DNA of 64,000 bases from positions 1 through 64,000 of the forward strand of contig JBPCKT010000073.1 of NCBI GenBank assembly GCA_051004015.1, read 5' to 3'. The position numbers were made by a program, and so were the translations under genes. The DNA comes from SXOA01 sp051004015 (GTDB lineage: Bacteria > Planctomycetota > Planctomycetia > Pirellulales > Pirellulaceae). The first letter of the stretch is position 1; each line of letters begins with the position of its first letter. The notes under the pieces are model-generated. The model was not told the DNA's origin and made no database searches. It saw only the letters and a program-made list of their open reading frames with translations. Shown one piece after another: positions 25,128 to 33,536 of the stretch.

Positions 25128-26453
25128 CTAGCGCGTCAATTTGTGTCCCATTCCGAGGAGCCATTGTTTCAGAGCTTTGCACTGCTGTCCGCTCTTTCCT
25201 TCGGCGATCTTGATATTGGCCCGGCTAAGATTCCAGAGCTTCTCGTCTCCAATCGCTTGCCGGTACTCCTTGCCCATGCAGACAAAGATCTCTCGGTAGC
25301 GAACTTTCTTGCAGACTCTCTTAAGGTGACTTACGTTATCGGGCAACTGACGCACCGCGTCCGCCCGAGTCATCTTCTTGTCGTAGCCTTTGATCCGCTT
25401 GGTCGGTGAAATCACTCCAAATTTCGCCGAACAAATACGGATATCAACGTCCTTGGGGAAACTTCCAGCTCTCTGAAGTTTTTTTATCGAGCGATAGACT
25501 TGGCCATCGTAGCGGTCAAACGCCGCGACGGTCGCTCGTCCGCGGCGCTTGCGCTTCGAGCAACCGATGATAAGAAGGCGTCTTCCAAAGATTTTTTCCA
25601 CAACCCGTTTCTCCACACAGCCTCGGGTCAGCATGAACCGCAGTTCCTGCTCGTCGAGGCCTTTCACGTCACTTAACCGGAGGTCTTTGAGCGCAACACG
25701 TGTTGCCTTTCTCAGCCGACCCTTCTTGATGATTTCGATAAGCGCATCGCGCTTCTCATAGTTAAATATCCAGCCTTTGTAGTCGCTGCCCCAAACCTCA
25801 AGCTCTTCGAACAGCCTCAAGCGACTCGGGTGGAGCACGCCTAGTAGAAAGAGCCACGCCCGGTCAAACTCTTCTCGAATACCTTGGACAACGTCCTTCA
25901 GGAATCCCTCTGAGTGTACCGTCACATACCGGGCGCTCTTCTCGCGCTTTTTCAGAAGTCCGCCGACCGCAATATGCTCGTATCCTATGTTTTCTAACTC
26001 TTCATAACACTCGCAATACTCGTCGGCTGTGCGCCCCTGGGTTACGCCCACCAGCTTGAATCTCCGACGCGACTTTGCGTATTCTCGCATCGCTAATCTG
26101 GCGCTCTTTACCGTCTCGGGCATGTTGCCCATCGAATCGATAATCACCCCATAATCCGCCCCCATTCTGTCGTATTCTCTAAAGAGGTCCGCATAACTTA
26201 GGTGACAGCCTCCCTTACAAAAAATGCCGCTGTCGACCATCTTCACAGTGCGCTCCGCGATAGCCTCATCCGTGGGCTGCCCATTCGGATAGATTACTTC
26301 AGTTCCGCGAGGATAGTTTTTGTAAAGTTTCTTGAAGTTATCCGTCGTGGTCACAGCTTGCGTTAGAATCCCAACAATGCCATTGGGAGGCAACGTCATT
26401 CCTTTGATGATTGACAACGAGATCGGCCGGTCGGCAACGAAAAATGGGATCAT
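25128..26453 (-). CDS. TGT/DpdA-like 7-deazaguanine transglycosylase fused to a YaaA/DUF6884-like domain
   Basis: 441 residues. Residues 1-245 follow the tRNA-guanine transglycosylase barrel: DSGIF at 74-78 (TGT DSGGF), GADYGVIIDS at 98-107 with the substrate-binding Asp106, VGVTQGR at 135-141 (TGT GIVQGG), IAVGGL at 161-166, FLLGVLHP at 202-209, and WGSDYKGW at 221-228 with Asp224 in the nucleophile position. The CxCxxC...H zinc site of canonical TGT is not seen. Residues 291-360 carry IIGCSKRK, YDGQVYR, ICSAKFG and IKGYD, the pattern of YaaA/DUF6884-type domains. Known DNA-acting relatives (DpdA) put preQ0 into DNA. Six bases behind the HerA-like gene, same operon; more AT-rich than the neighbours. 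Confidence 0.8.
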   Translation of the reverse strand: MIPFFVADRPISLSIIKGMTLPPNGIVGILTQAVTTTDNFKKLYKNYPRGTEVIYPNGQPTDEAIAERTVKMVDSGIFCKGGCHLSYADLFREYDRMGADYGVIIDSMGNMPETVKSARLAMREYAKSRRRFKLVGVTQGRTADEYCECYEELENIGYEHIAVGGLLKKREKSARYVTVHSEGFLKDVVQGIREEFDRAWLFLLGVLHPSRLRLFEELEVWGSDYKGWIFNYEKRDALIEIIKKGRLRKATRVALKDLRLSDVKGLDEQELRFMLTRGCVEKRVVEKIFGRRLLIIGCSKRKRRGRATVAAFDRYDGQVYRSIKKLQRAGSFPKDVDIRICSAKFGVISPTKRIKGYDKKMTRADAVRQLPDNVSHLKRVCKKVRYREIFVCMGKEYRQAIGDEKLWNLSRANIKIAEGKSGQQCKALKQWLLGMGHKLTR

Positions 26454-26459
26454 TCGCTT

Positions 26460-28394
26460 CTACCCATTCTGGTTGTCTCTAAGCCAAAGGAGTACGGCCC
26501 GATCGGCATTCGGAAGCTTTACGGGAAACGGCGTTCCCTTCAAGCCTGTCGCGTCATGACTCGCAACCAACCACTGGCCTGGGGTAAAGCTAAAACTCTG
26601 CTCTAGTGACTCCTCCGAAATTGCAAATGCTTCCGCAATGGCTTCGCGGTCGGTCTTTCTTGGAAGCTTGCTGATGAAATACGTATGTGGCTGGGCCATA
26701 ATCGAGGTGTCTAGATACCGAATCCGCTGAGTCGCAATCCCGAGCCCAAGTCCAAATTTTCGCCCGCGCCGCGCAAGCAATGTCGCTTGCTCGACAACGC
26801 TCGCGTCCGATTCAGACTGGCTTATGAACACGTCAGCCTCGTCGAAGACAAATGAGATCGCGGGGTGCAACAGGCTTCTTGTGCGGCGATCCTCAAATGC
26901 ATTCTCGACCATTTGGCGAGCAAGAGTAGCAATGGCTCTTTCATTTTCTCCAATCACAACGAGTAATGAAGGCGAAAAAACGTGACTCGCTGTCTTTGGT
27001 TGAAAATTCAGTGAGCTTGTCAATTCGTAGGCTGAAGTAGATACGCGTCGGTTCAATGCCCCACGGCTACCTCCAAGATCGCGAACATTCGCCATTACCC
27101 TGTCAATCGCTTTTTGAGCTGTTTGGGTAGTTGTCTTAGCCTTCTGCTGTTGCAGAAGGCTAGCAACTTCGTTGAGTTGCTTGTCCCTTTCTCCTCCCTC
27201 AGCCGCGAACGCTGACTGCATCATCGGCGCAAGTTGCTCCGTGAGTTGGCCGAGCAACTCCTTCGTCGCTGCGGCGCTTCCTCCAAATCGGCTGCTTGTA
27301 AATATCGTCGCAAGTGCATCGCCAATATTATAACTTGCCCCTACTCCCTGCTCTGTGGTGGTTTCGTAAAAAACAAGCTTGCCATCCTTTATAAGCCTGG
27401 AGAGAGGTTTGACGTAGAGGTCTCGGTAGGGTCGCAAGTTACTCGGCAGTGTGATGCGATCAGACCAGTGCTCAGCCGCGGATGCGATAAGTTGGTTCGT
27501 CTCGGCACTGTTCGGGCTTTCGGCAGAGGCAATCGCAGCTTTTAACAGCAGTTCGTCAACAGAGTTTCTCCCGGCGACTACGATTCGGCTGTACTGATGT
27601 TGTACGAGTTGATCGATGAGCAGTCCGGTATACTCATCCATAAGGTCAAAGACCACTCCCTTGTAGATCTCGGAACCATTTCTAGATGGTTCGCGGCCTA
27701 ACATCAGCCGCATCAGAGTGCTCAGCAAATTGCTCTTTCCTGCTCCGGTAAAGCCGAAGACACCGAAATGCAGCGCCACTAACTGCGGTACCGAAATTCG
27801 CACTTTTACCGAATTTTGAACGACATGATATCCAATTTCTACGCTCGTCTGCGCATCAAGCTTATGATTGACGATTGAATCCGTCATTTCCGGACTCAAG
27901 AGTCGTACTTCAAATCCAGGCATTGGCTTTGATCTATCTGAAAATGCCTGGGGCAATTCTATTGCGGTCGAACTGACCTTGAATGCAAGCCGAAGAGGAA
28001 TCGCCTCGCATCGAATGCGGGACACGTCGTCGCGATTTTGATCGTCCCATTGCGTCCAATCACTACGTGCATTTTGCGCCGAAGCCACTGTAAACGCTGG
28101 ATATCCTCCATCACCCGGTCCCTGAATCGCGTAATGCCACGGATGAACTTGGTCTACTTGCAGAATGCTGTATTCTTCATAAGTGCGGTCTCGATCTTGA
28201 GCTTGCCCCGTCGGAGTTGGCGGCTCTCGATCCGAGAAGTTGCGTACGGCGATAAGGCTGCCTTCGCGGATTTCATTAAAAAGTGCGCGCGTATATTCAA
28301 ACCAAATCGTCGCGCGATAGCCGGTATTCGGGTCCGGTGCCAAGCCAAGTAGAATACCCTTGCTCCACTCCTTTTCGTTCCACGGAACTGCCAT
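26460..28394 (-). CDS. HerA-like hexameric DNA translocase ATPase
   Basis: 644 residues. Residues 1-200 are a beta-rich part that fits the HAS barrel. Walker A GFTGAGKSN is at 214-222, Walker B FVFDEAD at 515-521, and the HerA/FtsK hallmark GRKFGLGLGIATQR at about 544-557. HerA pumps DNA and works with the nuclease NurA in archaeal end resection; in bacteria HerA-like ATPases occur in many defence operons. ATG 28394 has GGAG upstream and its A overlaps the stop of the NurA gene (TAATG), so they are coupled. AT-rich compared with the flanks. Confidence 0.88.
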   Translation of the reverse strand: MAVPWNEKEWSKGILLGLAPDPNTGYRATIWFEYTRALFNEIREGSLIAVRNFSDREPPTPTGQAQDRDRTYEEYSILQVDQVHPWHYAIQGPGDGGYPAFTVASAQNARSDWTQWDDQNRDDVSRIRCEAIPLRLAFKVSSTAIELPQAFSDRSKPMPGFEVRLLSPEMTDSIVNHKLDAQTSVEIGYHVVQNSVKVRISVPQLVALHFGVFGFTGAGKSNLLSTLMRLMLGREPSRNGSEIYKGVVFDLMDEYTGLLIDQLVQHQYSRIVVAGRNSVDELLLKAAIASAESPNSAETNQLIASAAEHWSDRITLPSNLRPYRDLYVKPLSRLIKDGKLVFYETTTEQGVGASYNIGDALATIFTSSRFGGSAAATKELLGQLTEQLAPMMQSAFAAEGGERDKQLNEVASLLQQQKAKTTTQTAQKAIDRVMANVRDLGGSRGALNRRVSTSAYELTSSLNFQPKTASHVFSPSLLVVIGENERAIATLARQMVENAFEDRRTRSLLHPAISFVFDEADVFISQSESDASVVEQATLLARRGRKFGLGLGIATQRIRYLDTSIMAQPHTYFISKLPRKTDREAIAEAFAISEESLEQSFSFTPGQWLVASHDATGLKGTPFPVKLPNADRAVLLWLRDNQNG

Positions 28395-30310
28395 TATTTT
28401 CTCCTCGTCTGGTCGCGTAAGTCGCGGAACGACCAGGAAAGTGGATTTCCCCGCATGCGTTGGACGCTGGACCGAACCAGGTCGTTGATCTGTCGGCCAA
28501 GTGCCTTTGCACCTTGGTCGGCGCGATGAAGCGGGTCGGGTTGTCCCACGGCTTCGGGAAAACAGTTCCTTGTCAACAAATAGGCAACGAGCGTGGCAAT
28601 GTCTTGTGCTGGATTATTCACGGCACCGCTTTCATAAATCAGCGGTCGTACAACACTGTCGCGCGTGACAATAGGGGCTGTCGAGCGATTCGGGCTGTCG
28701 AAATGCGGGTTTGCCAAACGATCCATAAATAGCACATGTCCCATAAGCGGTACATCCTTGTCAGTCCGCCTTTGTACAAACATTTGAACAAGACTTCTCG
28801 GAAATAGGCCGTCGCTGGGTGCGAGGATATTTCCCTTTACTCCTGTAATTACTTGATTGCCGTTTTCATCGGCAACTGCCCGTAATGTCATGAAAAGCGC
28901 GTCAAATTCAACAGTTGTCCACGGCTCTGAAACAGTCGGGTCGATGAGCGGAATCATCTCGCAGATTAAGCGATCCGACCCGGCGGGCTCAAGAGTTGAA
29001 GGCACCGTCATTCGTTTCGTTGCGTGCAATACGCTAAGCAAATTACGTGACCAGTACCGTGACGCACTGTCCTTAACGACGCCAATCAATAGGATGCGTC
29101 GCCGCCAGCATAGCTCAACCAAAAGTCGTTGCCCAACACCAATCAGAAACTTCAGATCCTCGGTGTCCATCCACCTGGCTCGTCGTCGCGACCCTTTCGG
29201 ATAACGCAATTGCAGAGCATCGAGCCGCCGCTCGCGAAAGAGTGAGTTGCAGACATTCTCGAACAGTCGGCGCAAGTCGTACCAACGCTGTCGCAATGTT
29301 CTCGGTTGACCATCGGCAAGAGTTGCCAATGGGTTCACCGCGTCACCGGATAAGCGAAAGGCGGCGTATTTTTCAAAGGCACCAACCAATCGGTCGCGAA
29401 GCTGCGGCTCCTCGATCTGTAAGTTGGATTCCCTGAGAAGATCGCTTATCGAAAATGGCGTTCCTGGATCGCGTTCTCCCGGTTCCCCTATCTTCCAGTA
29501 ATCCGAGAGCTTCGCGACGACACACTCCGCGAGAGCGTTGGCACGCCAGCTTGGGACGCCGAGCGTCTCATCCATTGGATGAGCGTGTGCAACTAAGCCG
29601 TCGGCAGGTTCGAAGGGGCGATTCCAAACGTCAATGTGTGCGTCGACCCACCCGAGGGTTTGTCGTCCATAGGTGAACGGATGCACTAAGTGCATTACAT
29701 CGTTGCTCAACAGAATGCTAGATAAGCTTTGGTCGAGCAAAACGATTCTGGGTGGATTATCCTCGCTGACGCGCCGATAGGCCAAGTAGATTTCGGCAAG
29801 CTGCATCAGCGAAGTATGGATCGATGTCGCCGTGGAGCGAGCCGAATCGTCGCCGCGAAAAAGCCATTCCTCGTCTTCCAAGAGCTCAAGACTCGTGAGC
29901 GGCACCGGAAGATAAGCAACCACGCTGGTATCTTCACTTGGGGACCAACGCCGGTAATCGAGTCGTTGGCCTTCGGCATTGATAATCAGCTCGCCTTGCT
30001 GGGCATACGAGGCACCGTAGAACACGAGAAGTTCGGAGAGCATTTCTTTCCCGCACGTCCCGTCAATTGCGGCAAAATGAAGGCCACCTGCCCCATCGCT
30101 GTACTGATCCCGAAGGTTCTGTAAAGCGCTTAACCACCTTGGGCTGGCGCGGTCGTGAATCCAGTCATAGCGCCGTATGAGCTTGGAAAAAACTGGGGAA
30201 TACAGCGTTCGAAGTGCCTCCAGAGCACCACGGCGTTGATTATCGAAATCAGAGAGGCTGCCCTCAAGCGCCTCGCGATACCGACCATAAATGTCGCCGA
30301 TATCGGACAT
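28394..30310 (-). CDS. NurA-domain nuclease
   Basis: 638 residues, first gene of the operon, ATG 30310 after AGGGGC. NurA motifs are visible: FAAIDGT with Asp83, and VLLDQSLSS with Asp193, both in the expected order for the metal site; later ILIGVVKDSASRYW and GHVLFMDRLANPHF fit the C-terminal NurA strands. NurA enzymes are single- and double-strand nucleases that HerA stimulates. This one is about 1.5 to 2 times as long as archaeal NurA, so it likely has an extra middle domain. The pairing with HerA gives high trust in the call. Confidence 0.82.
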   Translation of the reverse strand: MSDIGDIYGRYREALEGSLSDFDNQRRGALEALRTLYSPVFSKLIRRYDWIHDRASPRWLSALQNLRDQYSDGAGGLHFAAIDGTCGKEMLSELLVFYGASYAQQGELIINAEGQRLDYRRWSPSEDTSVVAYLPVPLTSLELLEDEEWLFRGDDSARSTATSIHTSLMQLAEIYLAYRRVSEDNPPRIVLLDQSLSSILLSNDVMHLVHPFTYGRQTLGWVDAHIDVWNRPFEPADGLVAHAHPMDETLGVPSWRANALAECVVAKLSDYWKIGEPGERDPGTPFSISDLLRESNLQIEEPQLRDRLVGAFEKYAAFRLSGDAVNPLATLADGQPRTLRQRWYDLRRLFENVCNSLFRERRLDALQLRYPKGSRRRARWMDTEDLKFLIGVGQRLLVELCWRRRILLIGVVKDSASRYWSRNLLSVLHATKRMTVPSTLEPAGSDRLICEMIPLIDPTVSEPWTTVEFDALFMTLRAVADENGNQVITGVKGNILAPSDGLFPRSLVQMFVQRRTDKDVPLMGHVLFMDRLANPHFDSPNRSTAPIVTRDSVVRPLIYESGAVNNPAQDIATLVAYLLTRNCFPEAVGQPDPLHRADQGAKALGRQINDLVRSSVQRMRGNPLSWSFRDLRDQTRRK

Positions 30311-30381
30311 GCCCGCCCCTAAAGTAAGACAGAACGACGCGCTCTATAGTGTCTCAAGCCAATTTCTCGGTATCAGGACCT

Positions 30382-30391
30382 GGGGACGAAA
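30382..30391. repeat. Candidate right boundary repeat GGGGACGAAA
   Basis: Direct-repeat partner of 25118-25127, just upstream of the NurA gene and next to the end of gyrB. Confidence 0.35.
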
Positions 30392-30411
30392 TCCAGGCTA
30401 ATCTCACGCGT

Positions 30412-33003
30412 CTAAACATCCAAATTCCTCACCTCCAGCGCATGCTTTTCGATAAACTCCCGGCGGGGTTCGACTTTTTCGCCCATGAGGATGCGGAACA
30501 TGTCGTCGGCGGCGGCGGTGTCGAGCATGCTGATTTGGACGAGGGTGCGGTTGGCGGGGTCGAGGGTGGTGTCGCGGAGCTCTTCGGCGTTCATTTCCCC
30601 CAGGCCCTTGAAGCGGGTGACGGTCATTCCCTTTTGCCCCATCTCGCGGACGGCGGCGACCAGGCTGCGGATGTCTTCCAGCCGGATTTCGGTTTCGCCG
30701 CGGCGGAGGATGTAGCGGGGCTCCTCGGTGCCGGTCCGCTCCTGGGGGATGAGCATGTCGAGCGTGAAGCCGAACTCCTTCTTGAGGTCGGCCAGGCCGG
30801 AGTTGATGGTGCGGACCTCGTGCAATTCCGTGATGTGGAGCAGGGCGGCTTTGCCGGGAGGTAACGTAGCGGAATCACCCGCACCGTTCGCACCAGGGGC
30901 CGGAGCAGCCTGCACCGATTCAGCCGGGGCTTCGCCGACGCTGGGGGCCGCGCCGGTGGCGGCTTCTTCTTCCTCGAGAAAGGTGTCGAGAGCGGTGCGG
31001 TTGACGAACCAGCGCTCCTTGTGGCCGAGGACGACGTGGAAGACGGGGAGGCGGCCGTCCGTGTCTTTTCGCTCGGCGTGGAGCTTGAGGCTGATGCCGC
31101 GGCGCTCCAGGGCGATGAGGGCCTCTTCCATTTGGGCCAGGGTGGTGGTGAGCCGTTGCATTTTGGCTCCGCCGATGGTCCGGCCGTCCTGCAGGTCGAG
31201 CTCGGTATCGGCCAGGCCCCGCTCCAGGAGCTGGGTCTTCATGATCTCGTCGGTCTGGACATAGTAGGTTTTGTTCTTGCTCTTCACGCGGAACAGCGGC
31301 GGCTGGGCGACGTAGATGTGGCCGGTGGCCACGAGCTGGTACATCTGCCGGTAGAAGAAGCAGAGGAGCAGCGTGCGGATGTGGCTGCCGTCCACGTCGG
31401 CGTCGGTCATGATGACGATCTTGTTGTAGCGGAGCTTCCCCAGGTCCTGGTCGGCCCCAATGCCGGTGCCGATGGCCAGGATCATGCTCTGCACTTCCTC
31501 GTTGGCGAGGACCTTGTCCTCCCGCGATTTGTAGGCGTTGATGATTTTGCCCCGCAGCGGCAGGATGGCCTGAAACTGCCGCAGCCGGCCCCCTTCGGCC
31601 GAGCCGCCGGCGGAATCCCCTTCGACGAGGTAGAGCTCGCACTCTTCCATGTTCTTGCTGAGGCAGTCCCGCAGCTTGCCGGGCAGCCCGCCGCCGAAGA
31701 GCAGCCCCTTGCGATTCCGCATCACTTCCTTGGCCTTGCGGGCCGCTTCGCGGGCCTCGGCAGCGAGGAGAGCCTTGCGGACGATGTTCTTGGCGACCTT
31801 GGGGTTCTCTTCCAGGTACTTGCCGAGGAATTCGCCAAAGCTGGTGTTGACGATGCCATCGACCTCGGGATTGTTGAGGCGGTTCTTGGTCTGGGCCTGG
31901 AACTGCGGCTCGGCGACGCGGACGGCGATGATTACGGTCAGCCCTTCGCGAAAATCGTCCCCCGTGGGAATCAGGTCCTTGAAGAGGTTCTCTTTCTTGC
32001 CGTAGTTGTTGAGCGTGCGGGTGAGGGCCGTGCGAAAGCCGACGACGTGGGTGCCGCCGTCGGGAGTGTGGATGCTGTTGACGTAGGAGTGGAGGTTCTC
32101 GGTGTATTCGTTGGAGTATTGCAGGGCGACTTCGATCTGCACATCCTCGGCCTGGGCCTTGTGGTAGATGACTTCGCTGTGGACCGCCTCGCTGGCCCGG
32201 TTCAGATGCTCGACGTACTCGACGATGCCGCGGAGGTAACAGTATTCCTCGGTGCTGTTGATCCGCTCGTCGTGGAACCGAATGCGGATGCCGCTGTTGA
32301 GAAAGGCCAGCTCGCGGAGGCGGCGCTGCAGCAGATCGTGCTGGAACTTGGTGGTGGTGAAGATTTCGGCGTCGGGCTTGAAGGTGATTTTGGTGCCGCG
32401 CTTGGTGGTCGCGCCGATCTTTTTTAGGGTGCCGAGGGGGACGCCGGCCTCGAACTCCTGCTGGTACATGGCGTCGTTACGGCAGATGGTGGCTTCGCAC
32501 CAGCGGGAGAGGAAGTTGACCGCCTTGAGGCCGATGCCGTGCAGGCCGCCGGAGGTCTTGTAGCTTTGCTTGTCGAACTTGGCCCCCATGTTGAGGTTGG
32601 TCATGGCCGCTTCCAGCGTGCTGACGTCCCGCCCTTTTTCGGCCGACATCTGTTCGTGCTTCTCCACGGGGATTCCGCGGCCGTCGTCCTCGACGCTGAC
32701 CGAGCCGTCGTTGTTGATGGTGACGATGATCAGCGTGGCGAAGCCGGCCATCGCTTCGTCGATGGAGTTGTTGACGAGCTCGTAGACCAGGTGATGCAGC
32801 CCCTGGACGGAGCTGTCGCCGATGTACATGCCATAACGCTCGCGGACGTGGTCGCGGTCGGAGAGCTTTTTGAACTTGTCCGAGGTGTAGTCTTCCGCGG
32901 AAGCGCCGTTGTTGCCATTAGCGCCATTCGCGCTGAGTGCGCTGCTGGTTTCGGCGAGAGATTCGGACTGGGGCGGGGTCTTTTCGAGAGTATTTTCAGG
33001 CAT
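30412..33003 (-). CDS. gyrB: DNA gyrase subunit B
   Basis: 863 residues. GHKL ATPase motifs NNSIDEA, DDGRGIPV and GGLHGIGLKAVN; TOPRIM motifs EGDSAGGSAEGGR and MTDADVDGSHIRTLLLCFFY; C-terminal MTVTRFKGLGEMNAEEL that contacts GyrA. A low-complexity insert (AATGAAPSVGEAPAESVQAA and onward) divides the C-terminal part, making it longer than usual (about 800). A 40-residue Ser/Asn/Ala-rich N-terminal extension precedes the ATPase domain. Last gene of the dnaA-dnaN-dciA-gyrB series; introduces negative supercoils. Confidence 0.97.
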   Translation of the reverse strand: MPENTLEKTPPQSESLAETSSALSANGANGNNGASAEDYTSDKFKKLSDRDHVRERYGMYIGDSSVQGLHHLVYELVNNSIDEAMAGFATLIIVTINNDGSVSVEDDGRGIPVEKHEQMSAEKGRDVSTLEAAMTNLNMGAKFDKQSYKTSGGLHGIGLKAVNFLSRWCEATICRNDAMYQQEFEAGVPLGTLKKIGATTKRGTKITFKPDAEIFTTTKFQHDLLQRRLRELAFLNSGIRIRFHDERINSTEEYCYLRGIVEYVEHLNRASEAVHSEVIYHKAQAEDVQIEVALQYSNEYTENLHSYVNSIHTPDGGTHVVGFRTALTRTLNNYGKKENLFKDLIPTGDDFREGLTVIIAVRVAEPQFQAQTKNRLNNPEVDGIVNTSFGEFLGKYLEENPKVAKNIVRKALLAAEAREAARKAKEVMRNRKGLLFGGGLPGKLRDCLSKNMEECELYLVEGDSAGGSAEGGRLRQFQAILPLRGKIINAYKSREDKVLANEEVQSMILAIGTGIGADQDLGKLRYNKIVIMTDADVDGSHIRTLLLCFFYRQMYQLVATGHIYVAQPPLFRVKSKNKTYYVQTDEIMKTQLLERGLADTELDLQDGRTIGGAKMQRLTTTLAQMEEALIALERRGISLKLHAERKDTDGRLPVFHVVLGHKERWFVNRTALDTFLEEEEAATGAAPSVGEAPAESVQAAPAPGANGAGDSATLPPGKAALLHITELHEVRTINSGLADLKKEFGFTLDMLIPQERTGTEEPRYILRRGETEIRLEDIRSLVAAVREMGQKGMTVTRFKGLGEMNAEELRDTTLDPANRTLVQISMLDTAAADDMFRILMGEKVEPRREFIEKHALEVRNLDV

Positions 33004-33059
33004 GGCGTGCGATGTGTCCGTTCTAAGGAGGGGGCAAGTTTCCGTACTTGCGAAGGAAC

Positions 33060-33425
33060 CTACGAAAGGTTACCGACTTTGAATTTGAGGCCGGTGATTT
33101 TCTGCTCGGGGGCGAGGGATGCGAGTTGTTTGACGAGCTGAGCCTTCATGAAGGTAAGCTCCTGCAGCACCAAGGAGTTGCTGACCGTGACCTCCAAAAT
33201 GCCGCCGCGGACGGAGCCGCAGCGAGTATCCTTTTGAAACCGGCTGCCGAGGGCTTCCTGCCAGGCGGAGTCGCAGGATTTGGCGGCTTGCACCTGGCCG
33301 TAGCCTTTCTTGGCCAGAAGCTGGCCCATCACGGAGCCGATGGTCTTGGCGGGGTGCACGGGCACGCGGCGGCGACGATAGTCCTGGGCAAGATATTCTT
33401 CGTCCTTGTCGGGTATACGTTTCAT
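33060..33425 (-). CDS. dciA: DciA-like helicase loader (DUF721)
   Basis: 121 residues with the DUF721 pattern: IGSVMGQLLAKKGYGQVQAA, WQEALGSRFQKDTR, then VRGGILEVTVSNSLVLQELT and a Lys-rich end. DciA is the ancestral loader of the replicative helicase DnaB in bacteria without DnaC or DnaI. It sits between dnaN and gyrB, a common place for this gene near the origin. Confidence 0.85.
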   Translation of the reverse strand: MKRIPDKDEEYLAQDYRRRRVPVHPAKTIGSVMGQLLAKKGYGQVQAAKSCDSAWQEALGSRFQKDTRCGSVRGGILEVTVSNSLVLQELTFMKAQLVKQLASLAPEQKITGLKFKVGNLS

Positions 33426-33434
33426 GGGTTGTTT

Positions 33435-33523
33435 CGGCGAGCGGGAGGCGTAAGCCTCCCGGTGACATTGCTAACTCACTCGGCCAGCGACCTCACCGGC
33501 CAGCTTACGCTGGCCGCTCGCCG
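33435..33523. repeat. Composite palindromic element between dnaN and dciA
   Basis: Outer arms CGGCGAGCGG (33435-33444) and CCGCTCGCCG (33514-33523) enclose two tetraloop hairpins: GGGAGGC-GTAA-GCCTCCC (33443-33460) and GGCCAGC-TTAC-GCTGGCC (33498-33515). It can fold as a three-way structure on either strand and fills most of the 111-bp gap. Confidence 0.8.
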
Positions 33524-33536
33524 AGCAAGCGGTGTA

